A stretch of DNA of 44,337 nt from Bacillus sp. PK3_68 (GCF_003600835.1 NZ_NQYC01000002.1:307501-351837); one strand, 5' to 3'; shown: positions 7,636 to 16,710, counted from the first letter of the stretch. Notes: a model not told the origin generated them from the sequence alone. Numbers and translations: made by a program.

Positions 7636-8387
7636 ATGTCATTAAGCGAAATAAAGACAAATACCCGGTATCAGCAATGTGCAGCGTCCTGCAAATCTCA
7701 CGTAGTACCTACTATTATGATGCCAAAGAACGTCAGGCAGAAGACGATGTAACAGGCGCTGTGATAGAGATTTTTGAACAAAACCGAAGTGCCTACGGCA
7801 CGCGCAAGATCAAAGTCGAACTGCACAAGCGTGGACTGACAGTCTCCAGAAGACGTATTGGACGCATCATGAAGGAGCAGGGGCTTGTTTCTTCCTATAC
7901 AGCGGCACAGTTCAAGCCACAAAAAGCTCCGTGTAATGAGTCATCCCAGGCGAATGAATTGAAACGCAAGTTTCAGCAGACAGAAGCCAAAAAAGTAGTC
8001 GTCAGTGATTTAACATACGTCAAAGTCAAAAACAAATGGCATTACGTATGTATCTTTGTCGATCTCTTCAACCGCGAAATTATTGGCTTCAGCACGGGAC
8101 CAAACAAAGATGCAAACCTTGTCGCATGGGCTTTTTCTTCGATTCAGGGTGATCTGCGGGACATCCAGATGTTCCATACCGACCGTGGCAGCGAGTTCAA
8201 AAACCAGCTCATCGATGAAACGTTAGCGGCCTTCCAGATTGGCCGCTCTTTAAGCATGAAAGGTTGTCCATACGATAATGCCGTGGCGGAAGCCACATTT
8301 AAAATCATCAAAACAGAGTTTGTCAGCCAAATGAAGTTTAATAGCCTTGAGCATCTTACGCTGGAATTCAGTGATTATGTTAACTAG
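7632..8387 (+). pseudogene. IS3-family transposase OrfB, C-terminus lost
   Basis: The DDE integrase frame runs from the orfA overlap; an internal ATG occurs at 7677. It contains the HTH_21 region (YGTRKIKVELHKRGLTVSRR) and the rve core. The catalytic residues are visible: Asp in VSDLTYV, Asp in HTDRGSEF and Glu in AVAEATFK. The frame ends at DYVN with a TAG made at the junction, about 40 residues before the usual end (the WFNNxRxHxxL segment is absent). The transposase is probably inactive and cannot mobilise this copy without its right end. Confidence 0.85.
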
Positions 8388-8434
8388 ATTTGTATAGAGT
8401 ATACATAAGTTATTGTTCAGAAATAATGCTCCTA

Positions 8435-9043
8435 TTAATCTTTTTTATTAGGTTCGTGAATTTGAAGCAATTCAACAAAAACACTTACTACGTCCTGTAT
8501 TTGAATTCGATTGTCGACAAAATGTTGCAAATTAAATCCATTAAAAAGAGCCATGGCTGTTGTTGCTAAAGTTCTAGCATCTAATGGACTTTCAACAATA
8601 CCTTCGTCCTTCATTTTCTGAAATAAACGTGTAAGGAATGACCGCCATTCCTCCATTTGAAGAATAAGCTTTTCTTTTATCTGAGGTAATTCATTCGAAA
8701 CCATACATCCTTGGAGAAGCATAGGAGAAGATCCTTTTTCATAAGCCTCAATCACTAAACGCATAGAGTGTTCTTTAAATGTATTTAGTAAATCACAATC
8801 TTTTTGAGTAAGAGCTTCCTTTAAGTCCTCAAAATAGAAATCAATACCCTCTTTTATCAACCTCAGTAAGAACTCCTCTTTGGTAGGAAAATGAGCATAG
8901 AAAGCACCTTTAGAATAACCAGCGTGTTTTACAATCTGATCAACGCTTGTACTAGAATAACTTTGTTTAGAAAACAATTCAATTCCTGATTTCATTAATT
9001 TGTTAATTGTATCTTCTGATTGTTTCTGGTGACGGTTTAACAT
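8435..9043 (-). CDS. TetR-family transcriptional repressor
   Basis: A 202-residue one-component regulator. The N-terminal TetR helix-turn-helix covers residues about 12-58, with TSVDQIVKHAGYSKGAFYAH as the recognition region and FPTKEEFLLRLI closing it. The rest is an all-helical ligand-binding and dimerisation domain. It is transcribed away from the secreted protein gene at 9170. Between them lies a 20-bp near-perfect palindrome that fits a TetR operator, so it probably represses that gene and perhaps itself. Its inducer cannot be read from sequence. Confidence 0.92.
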   Translation of the reverse strand: MLNRHQKQSEDTINKLMKSGIELFSKQSYSSTSVDQIVKHAGYSKGAFYAHFPTKEEFLLRLIKEGIDFYFEDLKEALTQKDCDLLNTFKEHSMRLVIEAYEKGSSPMLLQGCMVSNELPQIKEKLILQMEEWRSFLTRLFQKMKDEGIVESPLDARTLATTAMALFNGFNLQHFVDNRIQIQDVVSVFVELLQIHEPNKKD

Positions 9044-9078
9044 AATAAACTCCTTTTAGAAAAATCTGAATATTATTA

Positions 9079-9137
9079 TTGATTGCAGCACATGTCCCAT
9101 TATATAATAAATTTATTAATACCGACTAGTTGGTATT
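9079..9137 (+). promoter_or_regulatory. Promoter and TetR-type operator of the secreted protein gene
   Basis: TTGATT at 9079-9084 and TATAAT at 9103-9108 form a sigma-A promoter with an 18-base spacer. Just downstream, 9118-9137 is the palindrome AATACCGACTAGTTGGTATT, with only the central GACTAGTT imperfect. This resembles operators of AcrR/QacR-type regulators (TACCGACTAGTCGGTA-like). Its place over the transcription start suggests roadblock repression by the divergent TetR protein. Confidence 0.75.
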
Positions 9138-9169
9138 TTAAAAATAACATTTATAAAGGAGATGATTCC

Positions 9170-9613
9170 ATGACATTATCTCAAGGTATTACAAAGAAAT
9201 GGGTATTACTGTTTGTTTTATGTTTTTCAATGGTTTTTACAATTTTTCCTCAATCTGAAGCTTCTGCTATAAGCCTTCGAGACAAAAGCACAATTACTTT
9301 TAATAACACTCCAAATAAAACAGTCAAAACAACTAGAAAAGTATGGGTTCCTAAAGGTGGGCAAGTTGGTGTTTATTCTCAAAATAACAATAGCAGGTGG
9401 GATGGGACTGCAAACCTTAAGATATCTCTTGTTAACATAGACGGTAGTGTTTGGGACTATAGATTAGCAGATACCACCATTTCCAGAGGAGAGATTCTCA
9501 ACCAGAGATTAAGTCATAACATTCGTGGGAAATATTGGTATCTTCGTGTACAATGTGACGCTAATCCAGGTGCAGATTGTGATGGTACAGCTACTATTAG
9601 CAGTTGGTATTAG
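9170..9613 (+). CDS. Secreted protein of unknown function, TetR-controlled
   Basis: A 147-residue protein with a signal peptide (residues about 1-35; hydrophobic VLLFVLCFSMVFTIF and likely cleavage after SEASA). The mature part of about 110 residues is rich in beta-strand patterns with many Asn, Thr and Trp residues. It has two cysteines (VQCDANPGADC) that could form a disulfide. ATG 9170 was chosen because AAAGGAGATGAT at 9155-9166 precedes it; a longer upstream frame crosses the promoter. It is a single gene under a strong promoter with a TetR operator. I do not recognise the family. Confidence 0.8.
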   Translation: MTLSQGITKKWVLLFVLCFSMVFTIFPQSEASAISLRDKSTITFNNTPNKTVKTTRKVWVPKGGQVGVYSQNNNSRWDGTANLKISLVNIDGSVWDYRLADTTISRGEILNQRLSHNIRGKYWYLRVQCDANPGADCDGTATISSWY

Positions 9614-9776
9614 TCAACGAATAACTTTTACTACTTATAATATAAAATTATGTTAATTAGTAATATCAAAAATCCCTTGATACAGCTTGTTTCCTTAACT
9701 TCCTTAAAAAAATAGTATGCACGATTTTATACTTTGTTGATTTGCCGGGCTGCAGAATGGGAAGGTACACACCGTT

Positions 9777-9971
9777 ATGAGTGCCAATAAAGAGCGATTT
9801 ATCTTTATGAGAGAGCTTATTGGTTTATATGACGAGTGCGAACGCTGTAAAGATACACGGGTTAAAGAAGAAATAATTAAAGATCTCGTTCTTTTAAAAA
9901 AGCTATTGATTTACTATCTTAGGGAGCAACGCAACATAATGGCTATTTTGTTGCATTTAGAGATAATATAA
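9777..9971 (+). CDS. Small hypothetical protein
   Basis: A 64-residue frame starting at ATG 9777, with GGGAAGG at 9759-9765. The first 40 residues are a charged helix (MRELIGLYDECERCKDTRVK) followed by a hydrophobic tail. No family recognised. It stands alone between the secreted protein and a terminator. Confidence 0.4.
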   Translation: MSANKERFIFMRELIGLYDECERCKDTRVKEEIIKDLVLLKKLLIYYLREQRNIMAILLHLEII

Positions 9972-10069
9972 AAAATAAGTGCCATCCATACTAGTTCCTA
10001 AAATTTTTTAGATATAATCTGGTTTAGAGCAATATTTATATATGATTAGTGAGGCAAAACAGCTCGTTG

Positions 10070-10106
10070 AAAGCAAAGGTCATCTTAAGGCGACCTTTGC
10101 TTTTTT
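10070..10106 (+). terminator. Rho-independent terminator
   Basis: AAAGCAAAGGTC and GACCTTTGCTTT form a 12-bp stem followed by TTTTTT. It lies 100 bases after the small frame ending at 9971. Confidence 0.85.
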
Positions 10107-10168
10107 CAAAGAAGTTGTAGTTCCCTATAATAGGGAATCATTTACTACTACTTTTACATACATAGTAT

Positions 10169-10477
10169 TTATTTACTTTTATAAAATTCAATTAGACCAG
10201 TATATATTGTTGAAAAGGGCTTTTTGTCTTCATTTAGAACTTTTAAGTCAGTAATTATTTCTTTATCACGATTATTCAATAGCATTATAAATTGTCTGTT
10301 GGAATTACTGTACATTTCTTTTAAAGTATTTGAAGGAAATGCGATATAAGTAGGTTTATTTTTATGAACCTGTACTTTATTCTCAATAACTGAACTATTA
10401 CCAAATCCATATTGTAGTTGTCTTTTGTGGAAGAAGGAACAAAAATAATCAAACTTTTTTATAAAAGAATCATTCAA
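10169..10477 (-). pseudogene. Hypothetical protein fragment
   Basis: A 102-codon minus-strand frame starting at ATG 10477 without a visible ribosome binding site. It is polar and Lys/Asn-rich and contains NKPTYIAFPSNTLKEMYSNS. No family recognised. It lies between two hairpins and near a decayed recombinase. It could be a real small gene or the tail of a truncated one. Confidence 0.35.
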
Positions 10478-10486
10478 TTTAACACA

Positions 10487-10531
10487 AGAAGAGCATGTTT
10501 TGATTAATCTTTTTTAAAATATGCTCTTCTC
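10487..10531. terminator. Bidirectional hairpin
   Basis: AGAAGAGCATGTTTT pairs with AAAATATGCTCTTCT around a 15-base loop, with T runs on one side. It lies upstream of the recombinase remnant. Confidence 0.55.
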
Positions 10532-10591
10532 TTTTGTTCGTTTATCAAGGTTAATAACATTATTTCAATTAAACTTTATTTTAAAGCTAAA

Positions 10592-11106
10592 GCAAGGCAT
10601 TTTCAGCAACTATACGAAATCGGAATGGATATTATTTTTGATGAAAAAGTTTCTGGAGCGACAAAGGATCGTAAGCAGCTTCAAAAAATGTTAGGGGATT
10701 TACAGGAAGGGGACATTATTTATGTTACAGACTTAACTCAAATCACTAGAAGCACACAAGATTTATTTGAATTGACTGAATGAATACGAGATAAAAAGGC
10801 CAGCTTAAAATCACTCAAGGATTTATCAGAGGATAATCTATACAGTCAATTCTTAATTACAGTAATGGCTGGTGTTAGTCAATTAGAGCGTGATCTTATC
10901 CGCATAGGGAAACGCGAAGGAATTGATCTGGCTAAGAAAGAAGTAAGTTTAAAGGCCGGCTAAAGAAATATCATAAAAACCATGCAGGAATGAATTATGC
11001 TATAAAACTCTATATCGAAGGAGGCATGACTGTAAAACGAATTTGTGAAATTACAAATGTATCTAGGATTTCGTTATACAGAAAGCTTTCGGAAGGGAAC
11101 AAATAG
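10592..11106 (+). pseudogene. Serine recombinase (resolvase/invertase) remnant
   Basis: Translation gives the middle and end of a Tn3-type resolvase: FDEKVSGATKDRKQLQKML, GDIIYVTDLTQITRSTQDLF, MAGVSQLERDLIR, then the HTH tail YIEGGMTVKRICEITNVSRI. The N-terminal catalytic YARVSTxDQ segment is missing. An in-frame TGA occurs at 10781-10783, and a frameshift near 10960 separates the HTH part. The 5' cut is next to a copy of the dispersed repeat (AAACTTTATTTTAAAGC at 10571-10587), which may mark the rearrangement point. Confidence 0.85.
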
Positions 11107-11280
11107 TTATACCTCATTCCATTAAGAGCAGGATTGTGGAAGAAGTATAAAACTTAAAATATATTTTATGCACAACATATTATTATCTTAAGAAATACTT
11201 CAGAATTCTACTTCTATTTTTTTAAGAAATTCCATTTAAACTTACACTTGAAGGTATTTTTGACAATTGGGGGATTTCTC

Positions 11281-11982
11281 ATGGGTAAAGAAACAATACT
11301 TGTAGTGGATGATGAAAAGGAAATCAGAGATCTTATAGAAATCTACTTAAAGAATGAAGGATACGAAGTATTACTGGCTAGCGATGGTGAAGAAGGCCTA
11401 GATATTTTGAGAAATAATGAAGTGCATTTAATTATACTTGATATAATGATGCCTAAAATAGATGGTATTCATATGTGTATAAAAGTAAGACAAATAGCTG
11501 AAATGCCGATTATTATGCTATCTGCGAAGACTCAGGATATGGATAAGATTATGGGATTAACAACAGGAGCAGACGACTATGTAACGAAACCTTTTAATCC
11601 GCTAGAATTGGTAGCCCGAATTAAATCACAGCTTCGCAGGTATATGAAGATGAGTGGCGGCATGGCTCAGAAGGACAATGAAATTGTAATTGGAGAGATG
11701 GTAATAAGTGTATCGACACATGAAGTAATGGTTGGGAATCAGGAAGTAAAACTAACGCCAAGAGAGTTCTCAATCCTAGAACTTCTTGCCCGGAATCGTG
11801 GCATCGTATTTAGTGTGGACCAAATTTATGAAACAGTGTGGAAAGAACCGTCTTTTCAATCAGACAATACAATCATGGTGCATATTCGAAAAATCCGTGA
11901 AAAGGTTGAAGAAAACCCAAGAAAACCAAGGTATATCAAAACGGTTTGGGGAGTGGGATATAAAATTGAAAAAGAAAATTAA
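11281..11982 (+). CDS. OmpR-family response regulator of a Bce-type module
   Basis: A 233-residue response regulator. The receiver domain (1-120) shows the acidic pair D10-D11, phospho-acceptor D54 in LIILDIMMP and a conserved Lys in VTKPFNPLEL. The winged-helix domain (about 135-230) ends IKTVWGVGYKI. ATG 11281 was chosen because TTGGGGGAT lies 6-7 bases upstream; a UUG at 11248 is the longer option. The gene overlaps the kinase gene by 17 bases. Two TTAAGAA heptamers at 11188 and 11222 upstream match the direct-repeat site before the YxeA gene, suggesting autoregulation. Confidence 0.93.
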   Translation: MGKETILVVDDEKEIRDLIEIYLKNEGYEVLLASDGEEGLDILRNNEVHLIILDIMMPKIDGIHMCIKVRQIAEMPIIMLSAKTQDMDKIMGLTTGADDYVTKPFNPLELVARIKSQLRRYMKMSGGMAQKDNEIVIGEMVISVSTHEVMVGNQEVKLTPREFSILELLARNRGIVFSVDQIYETVWKEPSFQSDNTIMVHIRKIREKVEENPRKPRYIKTVWGVGYKIEKEN

Positions 11983-13474
11983 TCCCATTCATTTTATAAA
12001 ACGCCTTACTGAAAAGCTGATAACCACTATAAGCCGGAGTATTAGGATTCAGTTAATAACTACGTTTATTGTTTGTGCATTATTGGGTTTTTTTGCATCA
12101 AGAATAGCAGCGCCAGTTTTTGAAAACATAAATAAAGAGGCCACGATTGATTATAGACGTGATATGCAAAGCATTAATTGGCAAGCCAAAATTACAGCAG
12201 AAACAACAGTTAAAGAAAATACAATGGGAGCCATAAAAAAATTTATCAATGAACAAAATGAATTATTACAACAAAATAGAAACGTTTTAAAAGTGCTTGT
12301 TACGGATGAGACTGGAAAAGTATTGTATAAAACACAACAAGCACAGGAAATTCAAATTAATCTGCATGATACCATTAGTAATGTTATGTCCTTTGCTATA
12401 AACCACCCAACGTATACAAGTGGGGAGGAACCAGTATGGGAATCGCGTAAAGAGTTCATTGCGTTTTACCCACTTACAATTAAGGATAAGAACTTATATA
12501 TGTTTGTAAGCGGAATTCCAGAAGGAGAGGTAACCTATAGTACAAAAGAAGGCCCTTTTCCATTTTTTATTGGGATGTTTGTTTTTATTTTTTCTTTCTT
12601 TATTATAACGAAGAGAAAGATGAAACAGATTGAAGCAATGGCACATGGTGTAAAAGAGATTGCAAAAGGAAACTTGGCTTACCGTATTGAACAAAAAGGG
12701 CAAGATGAAATTGCCTCATTAACGGAACACATCAATCATATGGCTGAAGAACTTATGAACAAAATGGAAAAAGAACGGAGATTGGAGAAGCAAAAAAATG
12801 AATTGATTACAAATGTATCACATGATTTAAGAACACCGCTGACCTCCATCATGGGTTATCTGCGCTTGCTGCGTGATGGAAGATTTGAAAATAAAGAAAA
12901 AGGTAATGAATATATAAAAATTGCCTTTTCAAAATCGCAGCAATTGGAAAATTTAATCGAGGATTTGTTTGAGTACACAAAGCTTATAGATGGAAATATG
13001 TCCTTAGCTCGACATGATGTATGCATCAATAAACTCCTAGGCCAATTAATCGACGAGATCACACCGCAAGCAGAAAATCACGGCTTGTCAATTGTGAAAA
13101 GATTTCCTGACGAGCTTTTATATGCTGTTGTCGATTCCGAACAAACGGTACGACTGTTTGACAACTTACTAATGAATGCCATTAAATATAGCAAAGATAA
13201 CGGAGATATTCAGGTTTTTCTTCAAAGACATCAGCATTATCTTGAAGTCTCCATCTCCAACCAAAGCGATGAATTTACCAAAGAAGAGTTAGAAAACTTA
13301 TTTGAACGTTTTTACAAAAGAGATCATTCAAGAAGTAGAGTGGCTGAAGGTTCTGGACTTGGCCTTGCAATCGCAAAAAGCATTGTAGAACTGCAAGGAG
13401 GAGAGATTAAGGCGGAATATGAAAATGGAGTTGTCCAATTTATTATTTTATTGCCAATGTCACCTGAACAATAA
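11966..13474 (+). CDS. Sensor histidine kinase with extracytoplasmic domain
   Basis: A 502-residue membrane kinase. TM1 lies near residues 28-48, followed by an extracytoplasmic sensor of about 150 residues and TM2 (FPFFIGMFVFIFSFFIITKR). Then come HAMP, HisKA with the phospho-accepting His in NVSHDLRTPLTS, and HATPase_c with the N box LFDNLLMNAIKYS and G box GSGLGLAIAK. The UUG start at 11966 sits inside the end of the regulator gene. Kinases paired with Bce-type transporters are usually about 330 residues without an external sensor domain, so this pairing is unusual: the kinase may detect its ligand directly rather than only through the transporter. Confidence 0.92.
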   Translation: MKKKINPIHFIKRLTEKLITTISRSIRIQLITTFIVCALLGFFASRIAAPVFENINKEATIDYRRDMQSINWQAKITAETTVKENTMGAIKKFINEQNELLQQNRNVLKVLVTDETGKVLYKTQQAQEIQINLHDTISNVMSFAINHPTYTSGEEPVWESRKEFIAFYPLTIKDKNLYMFVSGIPEGEVTYSTKEGPFPFFIGMFVFIFSFFIITKRKMKQIEAMAHGVKEIAKGNLAYRIEQKGQDEIASLTEHINHMAEELMNKMEKERRLEKQKNELITNVSHDLRTPLTSIMGYLRLLRDGRFENKEKGNEYIKIAFSKSQQLENLIEDLFEYTKLIDGNMSLARHDVCINKLLGQLIDEITPQAENHGLSIVKRFPDELLYAVVDSEQTVRLFDNLLMNAIKYSKDNGDIQVFLQRHQHYLEVSISNQSDEFTKEELENLFERFYKRDHSRSRVAEGSGLGLAIAKSIVELQGGEIKAEYENGVVQFIILLPMSPEQ

Positions 13475-13518
13475 TTGTTACCTTAAAGTAGAATCATCCA
13501 AAACAAAGCATGTTTTTT

Positions 13519-13551
13519 CAAGGACCCTTACATTGCAAGGGTTCTTTTTTT
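13519..13551 (+). terminator. Terminator after the kinase gene
   Basis: AAGGACCCTT and AAGGGTTCTT form a stem around CATTGC, followed by a T run. It separates the two-component operon from the transporter operon. Confidence 0.85.
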
Positions 13552-13580
13552 GCAAAAGAAATGGTTATTTCTTTCATTTG

Positions 13581-13635
13581 TTAAGAAAAGCTTAAGAAGT
13601 TTCTTCATCTTTTATTAAGGAATGCATTTTATACT
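13581..13635 (+). promoter_or_regulatory. Predicted response-regulator site and promoter of the YxeA-ABC operon
   Basis: TTAAGAA at 13581-13587 and again at 13592-13598, separated by four bases, give the 7-4-7 direct repeat typical of OmpR-type regulators. A -10 candidate TATACT lies at 13630-13635; the -35 region near 13607-13612 is poor, as expected for an activated promoter. The most likely activator is the response regulator at 11281. This is inference from spacing and context. Confidence 0.6.
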
Positions 13636-13704
13636 TTGGATTATCTTATGTTGTTTCAAAGATAGCCCAAAATTTTAATAGGCAAAGAAAGGTGGAAATA
13701 AAAG

Positions 13705-14064
13705 ATGAAGAAATGGTTACTTGGAGCACTCGTAGTGATTATTATGGGGATTGGCGTATTATCCCTTATTGGAGAGGAAAATCGGGATAGGTTTAATCCA
13801 TTTATTAAAGAAAAAGATGTGTATGTACTTGTAAATAAAGAAGGAAAAACCGACCCTAATTTTAAGCATAGATATATGTTCATGTTAGATGGGGTTGATG
13901 AGTCAGGAGAGGTAGGAGAAATTAAAGTAACGTCTTCCGTTAAAAATTTCTCCAAAAATAGTTATTTGAAAGCCCATGTAAAAGGAAAATATGTTTATGA
14001 ATACGAGATAGTAGCAGAGAAGGACGTGCCTGAAAAGGTAAGAGAAACGCTAAAGAAAAGATAA
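13705..14064 (+). CDS. YxeA/DUF1093-family protein
   Basis: A 119-residue exported or membrane-anchored protein with an N-terminal hydrophobic segment (LLGALVVIIMGIGVLSLIG). The small OB-like domain of the YxeA family includes KEKDVYVLVNKEGK and VKGKYVYEYEIVAEKDVPEK. In B. subtilis yxeA lies beside the yxdLM Bce-type transporter genes; here it is directly upstream of the ABC ATPase (19 bases to its start) and shares the predicted activated promoter. The role is unknown; an accessory function in peptide-antibiotic response is inferred from context. Confidence 0.88.
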   Translation: MKKWLLGALVVIIMGIGVLSLIGEENRDRFNPFIKEKDVYVLVNKEGKTDPNFKHRYMFMLDGVDESGEVGEIKVTSSVKNFSKNSYLKAHVKGKYVYEYEIVAEKDVPEKVRETLKKR

Positions 14065-14083
14065 CTTAGTGGAGGCAGGAAAT

Positions 14084-14857
14084 ATGAAGAAACCAATTGT
14101 TGAAGTTAAAAATGTACAAAAAGTATATAGCAAAAAAGGAGAAAACCAATCACATGCATTAAAAGGATTATCCTTCTCCATTCAAGATGGTGAATTCATT
14201 GGAATTATGGGACCATCCGGTTCTGGAAAAACAACATTACTAAATGTCATTTCAACACTGGATAAAGCTACAAATGGTACCGTTAAAATTGACGGCATGG
14301 ATATCACGAAGATGAAACAAAGTGAACTCACTGACTTCCGATCTCAAAAGTTAGGGTTTATTTTTCAAGACTTCAACTTACTTGAGAATTTAACGATTTA
14401 TGAAAATATTGCATTGCCACTCTCACTTCAAGGTGTCTCTTCGGGAAAGATTGGTCCGAAAGTGGAAAAGGTAGCGGAGGCGTTAGGGATAGCAGCGATT
14501 CTTGCTAAATATCCAGCAGAGGTTTCCGGAGGGCAAAAGCAACGTACAGCAGCAGCGCGTGCAATTGTCCATGAGCCAGCAATTATTTTAGCAGATGAGC
14601 CAACTGGGGCGCTTGATTCAAAAAACGCAATAAGCCTTTTACGGTCGATGGAGAATTTAAATGGAGAGCAAAGTGTATCAATCCTAATGGTTACCCATGA
14701 CTCGTTTAGTGCAAGTTATTGTCGGCGTATTTTATTTATCCGTGATGGGGAATTATACAAAGAAATTCATCGCAGTGGTTCACGTGAAGCGTTTTATAAA
14801 GAAATTTTAGATGCACTTGCAGACTTAGGTACTCAAACAGCGGAAGGTGGTTCATGA
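14084..14857 (+). CDS. Bce-type ABC transporter ATP-binding protein
   Basis: A 257-residue ATPase of the antimicrobial-peptide (BceA/YxdL) type. Walker A is GPSGSGKTT near residue 42, the Q-loop is FIFQDFNLL, the signature is VSGGQKQR, Walker B is IILADEPTGALD and the H-loop is VTHD. It powers the FtsX-like permease encoded next. ATG 14084 follows GGAGG at 14071-14075; a GTG at 14069 is weaker. The stop overlaps the permease start (ATGA). Such pairs remove lipid-II-binding peptides such as bacitracin and signal to the kinase; the actual substrate cannot be deduced. Confidence 0.95.
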   Translation: MKKPIVEVKNVQKVYSKKGENQSHALKGLSFSIQDGEFIGIMGPSGSGKTTLLNVISTLDKATNGTVKIDGMDITKMKQSELTDFRSQKLGFIFQDFNLLENLTIYENIALPLSLQGVSSGKIGPKVEKVAEALGIAAILAKYPAEVSGGQKQRTAAARAIVHEPAIILADEPTGALDSKNAISLLRSMENLNGEQSVSILMVTHDSFSASYCRRILFIRDGELYKEIHRSGSREAFYKEILDALADLGTQTAEGGS

Positions 14858-16710
14858 TGTTATTTAAACTTTCCATATCAGGACTAAAAAGTAAGTTAAA
14901 AGATTACATTGTTTTGCTTGTTGGTCTGGTTATGTCAATTGCCATTTTCTATATGTTTCAAACATTAGCTCTAAATAAAGCATTTCTTGAAGCAAACGCA
15001 ACGATTAAGTCAATCGGCTATGTTTTTCAAACAGGCTCCGTCTTACTTGCCATTATAACATTTTTCTATATCTTTTATGCAAATTCTTTCTTGATGTCCC
15101 TTCGACGGAAAGAGTTTGGAATGTACATGACATTAGGAGCGAAAAAAAATAAGATTACACTTCTAATGTTTATAGAAACAATCATTATCGGGACAGTATC
15201 ACTGGTGATTGGGATTTCAGTCGGCTCAGGGCTTGCACAAGGAATTGGCAAGCTGCTTATGAAGCAGCTTGATTTTACTGCGAATGGTTATCAGGCAATA
15301 TACGTTCCATCGATGACCGTTACTTGTATCTTCTTCTTTTTGTTATTTATTCTATCCGCCATTATGAATAGTATTAAATTATCGCGAATTTCAATTCTGC
15401 AGCTTGTTCACGGAGATACTTACGCTGATTCTATTATTATTAAAGGAAAAATGACTGGTATAGTTGCTCTTTTCTCGCTGATCTTGTTAGGAATGGGCTA
15501 TGCATCCATGGTCTATTTGGAAAATTTGAAGGAATCTAGAGTTATGATCGCCATGCTTTCGACAACAGCAGGTACGTATTTGTTTTTTGAAGCCCTTTTT
15601 CCGCTGTTTGTTAAAAAGCTAAGAGCAAATAAAGCATGTAACGAAAAAGGTCTTAATGCCTTTACATTTGCACAATTAAATTTCAGAATCAACGGTTTAA
15701 CAAAAGTATTATCTACGGTAGCCATGCTAATTGCTCTTGGGGCAGGCGCCATTTCAGGCGGATGGGCCTTTAAAAATAATGTGATGACATCCGCTGATCG
15801 TTTCGAAATATATGATTCAGTAATTAACAACCCAACTCCTGAAGAAATGAAAATCCTAGATGATATTCCATTTAAAGAAAAAGGAGAATATCGTTATAAA
15901 GTGGACGATCAATTCTTTTATTATGTTAAAGAAGATCTGGAGAAATATCCGCCATTAATCCATGTTAGAAGCGGTGAGGAAAATATGTCTAAACTAAAAC
16001 GTGTTTCTGAAGATCTTCCTGTGGGCTCTACTTCAGTTTACAGTCAAGAAAACCAGCAAAATACTAAGATAATTCCGGATGAATGGGAAGATGCTTTAAC
16101 AAATATACAACCTATCTATATAGAGGATCTTAATAAGCCAATAAAAATTGTAGATCTAAAAATGTATCATGAATTACCAGGCAAAACAGGTATCATTTTT
16201 ACTGGCAAAACAGATGAGTTTATTGCACATACAAAAAAGTGGAAACAGCTTGATGAATTGCAGTTGGCAAAAAATAAGGATGTTAAAGCAGGTGATATGC
16301 TAAGTAAATATAAAATCTATAATGAATTCTACACAGTCGCAAGTGGAACAGTATTTATGGGGTTCTTTTTAGGGTTTGCATTCCTAGCGATGATGGCGAG
16401 TTGTTTAATGTTTAAAATCCTATCTGGGGCAACATCAGATATTACCCGGTATGAAATGCTTCGTAAAATCGGAGTCCGTCGGGAGTTATTAATTAAGTCC
16501 ATCTACAAAGAGTTATTCATCGTATTTTTAGTTCCAGCAATTATAGGCATGACTCATGTATTAATAGGAATGAACATTTTTGGATTTATCTTAATTGATC
16601 CTTATTATCGCATCTGGCTACCAATTGTTATTTTTTTGACCGTTTACACAGCTTATTATCTTATTACAGTTCATTTATATAAAGGACTTGTTATTCCGAA
16701 AAAAATATAA
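14854..16710 (+). CDS. Bce-type FtsX-like ABC transporter permease
   Basis: A 618-residue permease, close to the length of YxdM (622). It has several N-terminal helices, with FtsX domains near residues 60-180 and 510-610. A large polar extracytoplasmic domain covers about residues 320-500, the part that contacts peptide antibiotics and transfers the signal in BceB-like proteins. The start overlaps the ATPase stop. It is intact, unlike many genes further downstream. A terminator at 16756 ends the operon. Confidence 0.93.
   Translation: MMLFKLSISGLKSKLKDYIVLLVGLVMSIAIFYMFQTLALNKAFLEANATIKSIGYVFQTGSVLLAIITFFYIFYANSFLMSLRRKEFGMYMTLGAKKNKITLLMFIETIIIGTVSLVIGISVGSGLAQGIGKLLMKQLDFTANGYQAIYVPSMTVTCIFFFLLFILSAIMNSIKLSRISILQLVHGDTYADSIIIKGKMTGIVALFSLILLGMGYASMVYLENLKESRVMIAMLSTTAGTYLFFEALFPLFVKKLRANKACNEKGLNAFTFAQLNFRINGLTKVLSTVAMLIALGAGAISGGWAFKNNVMTSADRFEIYDSVINNPTPEEMKILDDIPFKEKGEYRYKVDDQFFYYVKEDLEKYPPLIHVRSGEENMSKLKRVSEDLPVGSTSVYSQENQQNTKIIPDEWEDALTNIQPIYIEDLNKPIKIVDLKMYHELPGKTGIIFTGKTDEFIAHTKKWKQLDELQLAKNKDVKAGDMLSKYKIYNEFYTVASGTVFMGFFLGFAFLAMMASCLMFKILSGATSDITRYEMLRKIGVRRELLIKSIYKELFIVFLVPAIIGMTHVLIGMNIFGFILIDPYYRIWLPIVIFLTVYTAYYLITVHLYKGLVIPKKI

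Larger units (their letters stand above)
7293..8387 (+). mobile_element. IS3-family insertion sequence, 3' truncated
   Basis: It holds the two-gene layout of IS3 elements. The left end is near TGGACAGAAAAATTAAGGTC at 7293. The right part is missing: orfB stops after the third catalytic residue region and no matching inverted repeat is found. It belongs to a different IS3 subgroup from the intact copy at 34948-36209. Confidence 0.8.

Noticed and set aside
9083-9169. Longer start for the secreted protein
   Set aside because: The extension would cover the -10 box and the operator; ATG 9170 has a strong ribosome binding site and begins a proper signal peptide.
10042-10254. A 70-codon plus-strand frame
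   Set aside because: It reads straight through a strong terminator hairpin at 10070-10106 and lacks a ribosome binding site.
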